Below, piece by piece: positions 60,621 to 64,000 of a stretch of DNA of 64,000 bases. The number at the start of each line of letters is the position of its first letter. Position 1 is the first letter of the stretch. Below the pieces are notes generated by a model. The model searched no databases. It saw only the letters and a program-made list of their open reading frames with translations, and had not been told where the DNA came from. The DNA is from Hydrogenophilales bacterium (GTDB lineage: Bacteria; Pseudomonadota; Gammaproteobacteria; Burkholderiales; Thiobacillaceae): assembly GCA_016703155.1 (NCBI GenBank), contig JADJCP010000001.1:930001-994000 (forward strand), written 5' to 3'. A program made the position numbers and the translations under genes.

Positions 60621-61666
60621 TTCTTGACCTTGGCCCGCTCACCGAACACCTTCGGCTGGGTGTACTGATCAATCAAAGGCGCCAGCGCATTGCCCAGCAG
60701 GATGGCGTACATGACGCCTTCGGTCAGGCCGCCGAAGTAGCGGATCATCACCGTCACCACACCGATGATGGCACCATAGATCCAGACGCCCCTGGGCGTC
60801 ACCGGCGAGGTGGCCATGTCGGTGGCCATGAATACGGCACCGAGCATGAGGCCGCCGGAGAGCATGACGAACAGCGGGTCGGGATAGCGCTCCGGGTTGT
60901 ATATCTGGAAGGCAAGGGCCGTCAGCGCGGCGGCGCCAAGCACGGCAACGGGGATGCGCCAATCCATGAATTTGCGTGCCGCGAGATAGGCGCCGCAAAG
61001 CAGGATAAGAATGGCCGAGGTCTCACCCGCGGAGGCCGTGGCGGCACCGCTCAGAAAGTCCTGGGCCGGGGTGAAATAGGTCTCGAACTTCCAGCGCGCC
61101 ATGGGCGTCGCGCCGGTAAAACCGTCCAGGGCATGTTTGGCCCAGTCGGCGATATCCGCCGGGGTCATGAACGGCATGGTGAACGTGGTCGGGATGAACT
61201 CGCTGAAACGATGCGGCGCGTAGGCCGGCGCCCAGGTCGAGATGGACACCGCGAAGGCGGCCTGAACGAAGGCCCGGCCGATCAGCGCCGGGTTGAAAAC
61301 ATTGCTGCCGATGCCGCCGAACAGAGCTTTACCCAGGGCAATGGCGATAAACCCGGCGACCACGCCCATCCACAGCGGGAACGAAGGCGGCAGGGTCAGC
61401 GCCAGGAGCAGACCGGTAATGGTGGCCGACCAGTCCGAGAGCGAACCCGCCTGGCTGCCCAGGCGGTTGAACATGCGCTCGGTGAGGATGCAGGTCAGGG
61501 TGACGGCAACGATCAGCGCCAGCGCGGAAAGGCCGTATTGCCAGACCGAAAACAGGGCGATGGGCAATAGCGCCAGCACCACGTTGAGCATGATGCGCTC
61601 GACCGTGACGCCGCGCTTGACGTGCGGCGAGGTGCGCAGTTCGAGATGAGGTTGCTTGGCGACCAT
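60617..61666 (-). CDS. rnfD: Electron transport complex subunit RnfD
   Basis: A 349-residue membrane protein with about nine helices. The FMN-attachment motif TGAT lies in DGFTGATPMA near residue 185. LELRTSPHVKRGVTVERIML at the N-terminus is typical of RnfD/NqrB. It lies 32 nt downstream of the 217-residue hypothetical gene and is coupled to rnfG. It forms part of the ion-translocating core. Confidence 0.9.
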   Translation of the reverse strand: MVAKQPHLELRTSPHVKRGVTVERIMLNVVLALLPIALFSVWQYGLSALALIVAVTLTCILTERMFNRLGSQAGSLSDWSATITGLLLALTLPPSFPLWMGVVAGFIAIALGKALFGGIGSNVFNPALIGRAFVQAAFAVSISTWAPAYAPHRFSEFIPTTFTMPFMTPADIADWAKHALDGFTGATPMARWKFETYFTPAQDFLSGAATASAGETSAILILLCGAYLAARKFMDWRIPVAVLGAAALTALAFQIYNPERYPDPLFVMLSGGLMLGAVFMATDMATSPVTPRGVWIYGAIIGVVTVMIRYFGGLTEGVMYAILLGNALAPLIDQYTQPKVFGERAKVKK

Positions 61667-61698
61667 ACGCTTATTGTCTCAGAATCGGTCAGGCCGCA

Positions 61699-62352
61699 TC
61701 AGGCATGCAAGCCGGAGAACGCCACCCGCCGGGGCAGGCCCATGGCCACGGCCTCCTCGCCGACGTTCCAGGCGCGCAGCACGCGATCCAGTTCGCGCGG
61801 GCTCAACCGGCGACCGACCAGCGGCATCATCTTGTCGGTGAGTTTCCGGGCGCAGGCATAGAAACGGCCATAGACCGGGTCATGTTCGTTCAGCGCCAGA
61901 TAGCCGCACTCGCCCTCGCCCAGGGTCATCGCGGCGGCATCGACACGCGCATCGAAGACGAAGAACAGTTCGGGAAAGTGGAAGTGCAGGTACTTCGAGG
62001 CCAGCGAACGCGCCTCGGCTTCACCCAGGTCGTCGAACAAACGCATCATGTGCTTGTGCACCTCAAGCAGCAGCGCGACATCCAGTTTCTCGGCGGTCGC
62101 CAAGCCGCCGAACCAGCGGTCGACATGGGCGCGACCGAGGCGGTGGGCGACGTATTCCGGGGAGAAGTTCTGGACCAGGATGCCCCGCTCGGCGCACAGG
62201 CGAACCAGCATGCGCAGCTTGTCGGCGACGATGTCGTCGCGGAAATGGTGTCGATGCATGAAGCAGAGTTCATACAAGGCGCGCATGCGCGGATCGAGGA
62301 TGGACTCGGCCAGGGCGTCGGTGATGAATTCGCGGGTCAGGGTAGGTTTCAT
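61699..62352 (-). CDS. Hypothetical protein within the rnf operon
   Basis: A 217-residue, cytosolic, largely helical protein lying between rnfC and rnfD with short spacers (31 and 32 nt). It includes MHRHHFRDDIVADKLRML, LFDDLGEAEARSLASKYLHFHFPELFFVFDARV and GRRLSPRELDRVLRAWNVGEEA. No transmembrane segment or Cys cluster. The family is not recognised. Its position suggests an accessory, regulatory or assembly role for this Rnf complex. Confidence 0.8.
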   Translation of the reverse strand: MKPTLTREFITDALAESILDPRMRALYELCFMHRHHFRDDIVADKLRMLVRLCAERGILVQNFSPEYVAHRLGRAHVDRWFGGLATAEKLDVALLLEVHKHMMRLFDDLGEAEARSLASKYLHFHFPELFFVFDARVDAAAMTLGEGECGYLALNEHDPVYGRFYACARKLTDKMMPLVGRRLSPRELDRVLRAWNVGEEAVAMGLPRRVAFSGLHA

Positions 62353-62383
62353 GGTTCGGGCTGGATCGATAGGGCGATTTGAG

Positions 62384-63730
62384 TCAGGCGGCGGCGCGGT
62401 CGCGCAAAATCCCCTTGGCGATGCGGAACTGCTGCACCAGCGGGATATTCGAGGGGCAGACGTAGGTGCAGCAGCCGCACTCGAAGCAGTCGCCCAAGTG
62501 GTACTGACTGCCCATCAGGTCGTATTCACGGCCACCCGCCAGCATGCCGAGCATGGAAGGATTCAGGCCCATGGGGCAGGCATTGACACACTCGCCGCAC
62601 TTGATGCACGGGTAGGTCTTGCGCGAGGCATCGGCCTGGATATTCAGCTTGTCGAACACCAGGATGCCTGAAACGCCCTTGGTCACCGGCACGTCGAGCG
62701 AGGCGACGGCCTGACCCATCATCGGCCCACCGAGGATGATCTCGCGCTCGCTGACGCCCTCCGCGCCAGCCCAATCCAGGACCGTGCGCATCGGCGTACC
62801 GAGTGGCACCCAGTAGTCGCCGGGTTTCTTGATGCCCGGACCGGTCACGGTGACAACCCGCTCCGTCATGCCCTCGCCCGCGGGCAGCAGGCGCCCGAGC
62901 AAAGCCAGGGTACCGACGTTGTTGACCACCACGCCAACCTCCAGCGGCAGGCCGCCGGCCGGCACCTTCAGGCCGAGCAGGGACTGCACCAGCATTTTTT
63001 CGGCGCCCTGAGGGTATTTGGTTTCGACCGCCTCGACCGTGATGGCGCCATCGGCGGGCAGGCGGGCGCGGATGTGCTCGACGGCATCCGGCTTGTTGTC
63101 CTCGATACCGATGATGGCGCGCTCGGCACCAACGGCACGCATGGCGTAGCGGATACCCCGGAACATGTCGTCGGTGAGTTCCAGCATCATCCTGTGGTCG
63201 CAGGTGAGGAAGGGCTCGCACTCGCAGCCGTTGACCACCAGGGTGTGAATCTTGCGTTCCTTGGGAACGGTGAGTTTGGCATGGCTGGGGAAAGCCGCGC
63301 CGCCCATGCCGACCATGCCGGTATCCTGGATGGCTTGCAATATCTCTTGAGGACTCAGGGCATCCATGTCCCTGGGCTCGCTCCAGCGCACTTCCTGCGT
63401 GGAGGCTTCATAAACACGGATGACGATGGTCTCGACCCAGTTTCCCTTGGCACTCGGGCGCAGTTCGATAGCCTCGACCACCCCGTCCGCCGGGGCATGC
63501 AGTGGCACGGATAGAAACCCCTCCGCCCGGGCGATAGGTTGTCCGCGTACGACCTCCTGGCCCACCGAAACGATGGGCACCGCCGGCTTGCCAATGTGCT
63601 GCGCGAGGGGGAGGAGGATGCGCGGCGCAAAGGGCATCCGACGAATCGGAGTACCGGCAGTGCTCTTGTTGCTCGCGGGGTGTACCCCGCGGGCGAAAGT
63701 CTTGCGCGTGCTGAATGGGAAGAGGCTCAT
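62384..63730 (-). CDS. rnfC: Electron transport complex subunit RnfC
   Basis: A 448-residue peripheral membrane NADH/FMN-binding subunit. It has an FMN-NADH domain (GMVGMGGAAFPSHAKLTVPKE; VVNGCECEPFLTCDHRMM), a SLBB-like region and two C-terminal [4Fe-4S] motifs, CIKCGECVNACP and CFECGCCTYVCP. ATG 63730 (MSLFPFSTRKTFARGVHP) is chosen as the family start; upstream in-frame codons are derived from a palindromic repeat. First of the C-D-G-E-A order seen here. The rnfB subunit is not in the window. Confidence 0.92.
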   Translation of the reverse strand: MSLFPFSTRKTFARGVHPASNKSTAGTPIRRMPFAPRILLPLAQHIGKPAVPIVSVGQEVVRGQPIARAEGFLSVPLHAPADGVVEAIELRPSAKGNWVETIVIRVYEASTQEVRWSEPRDMDALSPQEILQAIQDTGMVGMGGAAFPSHAKLTVPKERKIHTLVVNGCECEPFLTCDHRMMLELTDDMFRGIRYAMRAVGAERAIIGIEDNKPDAVEHIRARLPADGAITVEAVETKYPQGAEKMLVQSLLGLKVPAGGLPLEVGVVVNNVGTLALLGRLLPAGEGMTERVVTVTGPGIKKPGDYWVPLGTPMRTVLDWAGAEGVSEREIILGGPMMGQAVASLDVPVTKGVSGILVFDKLNIQADASRKTYPCIKCGECVNACPMGLNPSMLGMLAGGREYDLMGSQYHLGDCFECGCCTYVCPSNIPLVQQFRIAKGILRDRAAA

Positions 63731-63741
63731 CGTTGGTCGCC

Positions 63742-63819
63742 TGTAGGAGCGGGCTTTATACCCTTCAGGGTATTGCCCGCGATCCGGTGATCGCAATCGC
63801 GACCCAGGTCGCTCCTACA
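63742..63819. repeat. REP-like element (GTAGGAGC family)
   Basis: TGTAGGAGC (63742-63750) and GCTCCTACA (63811-63819) are inverted arms around internal palindromes (ATACCC/GGGTAT; GCGATC/GATCGC). It belongs to the same family as the element inside nirB (8386-8449) and lies between the upstream partial gene and rnfC, close to the rnfC start. Confidence 0.8.
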
Positions 63820-63834
63820 TGACATCTTCATGAC

Positions 63835-64000
63835 TCAGTTGTATTTCGCCGCCCGGGCGATCAGCTTCTCGACGCCCGGTTCGTTCATGTTCCACGGCGT
63901 GCCGGGATGCAGACACCCGGCGGTGCATTTTTCCGCCGCCTTGACGATGTCGGCGTACTTGGCGCCTTGCGGGTTGATCACCGTGGCCTTCTTGTCGGCG
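63835..64000 (-). CDS. C-terminal part of a possible iron-sulfur protein
   Basis: The last 54 codons of a minus-strand gene running off the window, ending in VEKLIARAAKYN. It contains CTAGC (two Cys) near KAAEKCTAGCLHPGTPWNMN, resembling the end of a small (4Fe-4S) protein or ferredoxin-like partner of Rnf. Identity cannot be fixed from the fragment. It is upstream of and in line with rnfC, so probably in the same operon. Confidence 0.55.
   Translation of the reverse strand, partial: ADKKATVINPQGAKYADIVKAAEKCTAGCLHPGTPWNMNEPGVEKLIARAAKYN

Overview
The window is a GC-rich stretch of a chromosome that looks betaproteobacterial (Rhodocyclales or Nitrosomonadales-like). The main clues are the gene repertoire (NrtABC/NirBD nitrate assimilation under sigma-54 and ANTAR control, SoeABC sulfite dehydrogenase, exosortase-H type sorting signals, DUF1631 proteins, a large c-di-GMP toolkit) and several families of short interspersed palindromic repeats. 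No rRNA, tRNA, prophage, intact insertion sequence or CRISPR array was recognised. The taxonomic statement is an inference.

Layout. 1-2.2 kb: the 3' end of an Atm1/MsbA-like ABC exporter and a damaged response regulator/diguanylate cyclase. 2.3-17.5 kb: a nitrate assimilation island with nrtA-nrtB-nrtC, a RelE/HigA-like toxin-antitoxin pair, nirB-nirD, nasA, a fused DmsB/DmsC-like electron-transfer subunit, a MoaD-like/BNR pair, a protein-kinase remnant and a NasT-like ANTAR regulator. Both nrtA and nirB are preceded by a near-consensus sigma-54 promoter and a leader whose hexaloop hairpin overlaps an intrinsic terminator. This gives a coherent regulatory circuit with the ANTAR protein encoded downstream. 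17.5-27 kb: a large GGDEF-EAL sensor, soeCBA on the minus strand (soeC interrupted by an amber codon) and a secreted proline-repeat protein with a frame break. 27-34 kb: hrpA (frameshifted and carrying an inserted repeat), a chemoreceptor-like protein with a periplasmic CXXCH motif, a PgsA-like CDP-alcohol phosphatidyltransferase and a PilZ protein. 34-43 kb: two midcut-by-XrtH-like proteins, a truncated tatD copy, a secreted protein with a phospholipase-A2-like motif, tatD, a PerM/AI-2E transporter, a tight three-gene operon (small basic protein, HExxH membrane protein, deaminase), a sterol-desaturase-like hydroxylase and a tiny protein with a sorting-signal-like C-terminus. 43-51 kb: tex and two tandem DUF1631 genes, the first behind a c-di-GMP-I riboswitch. 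51-58.5 kb: mutY, a Y-family polymerase with two GAAC-N4-GTTC boxes, and a predicted ovothiol operon (ovoA-ovoB) with an unknown upstream gene. 58.5-64 kb: an Rnf complex operon in C-D-G-E-A order.

Themes. (1) Nitrogen control is written in DNA and RNA: an NtrC-like site, sigma-54 promoters, and ANTAR-type leaders. (2) c-di-GMP signalling recurs: two GGDEF proteins, a PilZ protein and a riboswitch. (3) Redox proteins dominate: NirBD, NasA, SoeABC, Rnf, OvoA, a heme-type sensor. (4) Several genes are broken by single events (two in-frame TAG codons, a 4-nt duplication, an internal deletion) or contain repeats inserted in frame. These are either real pseudogenisation or consensus errors, and the raw reads would decide.
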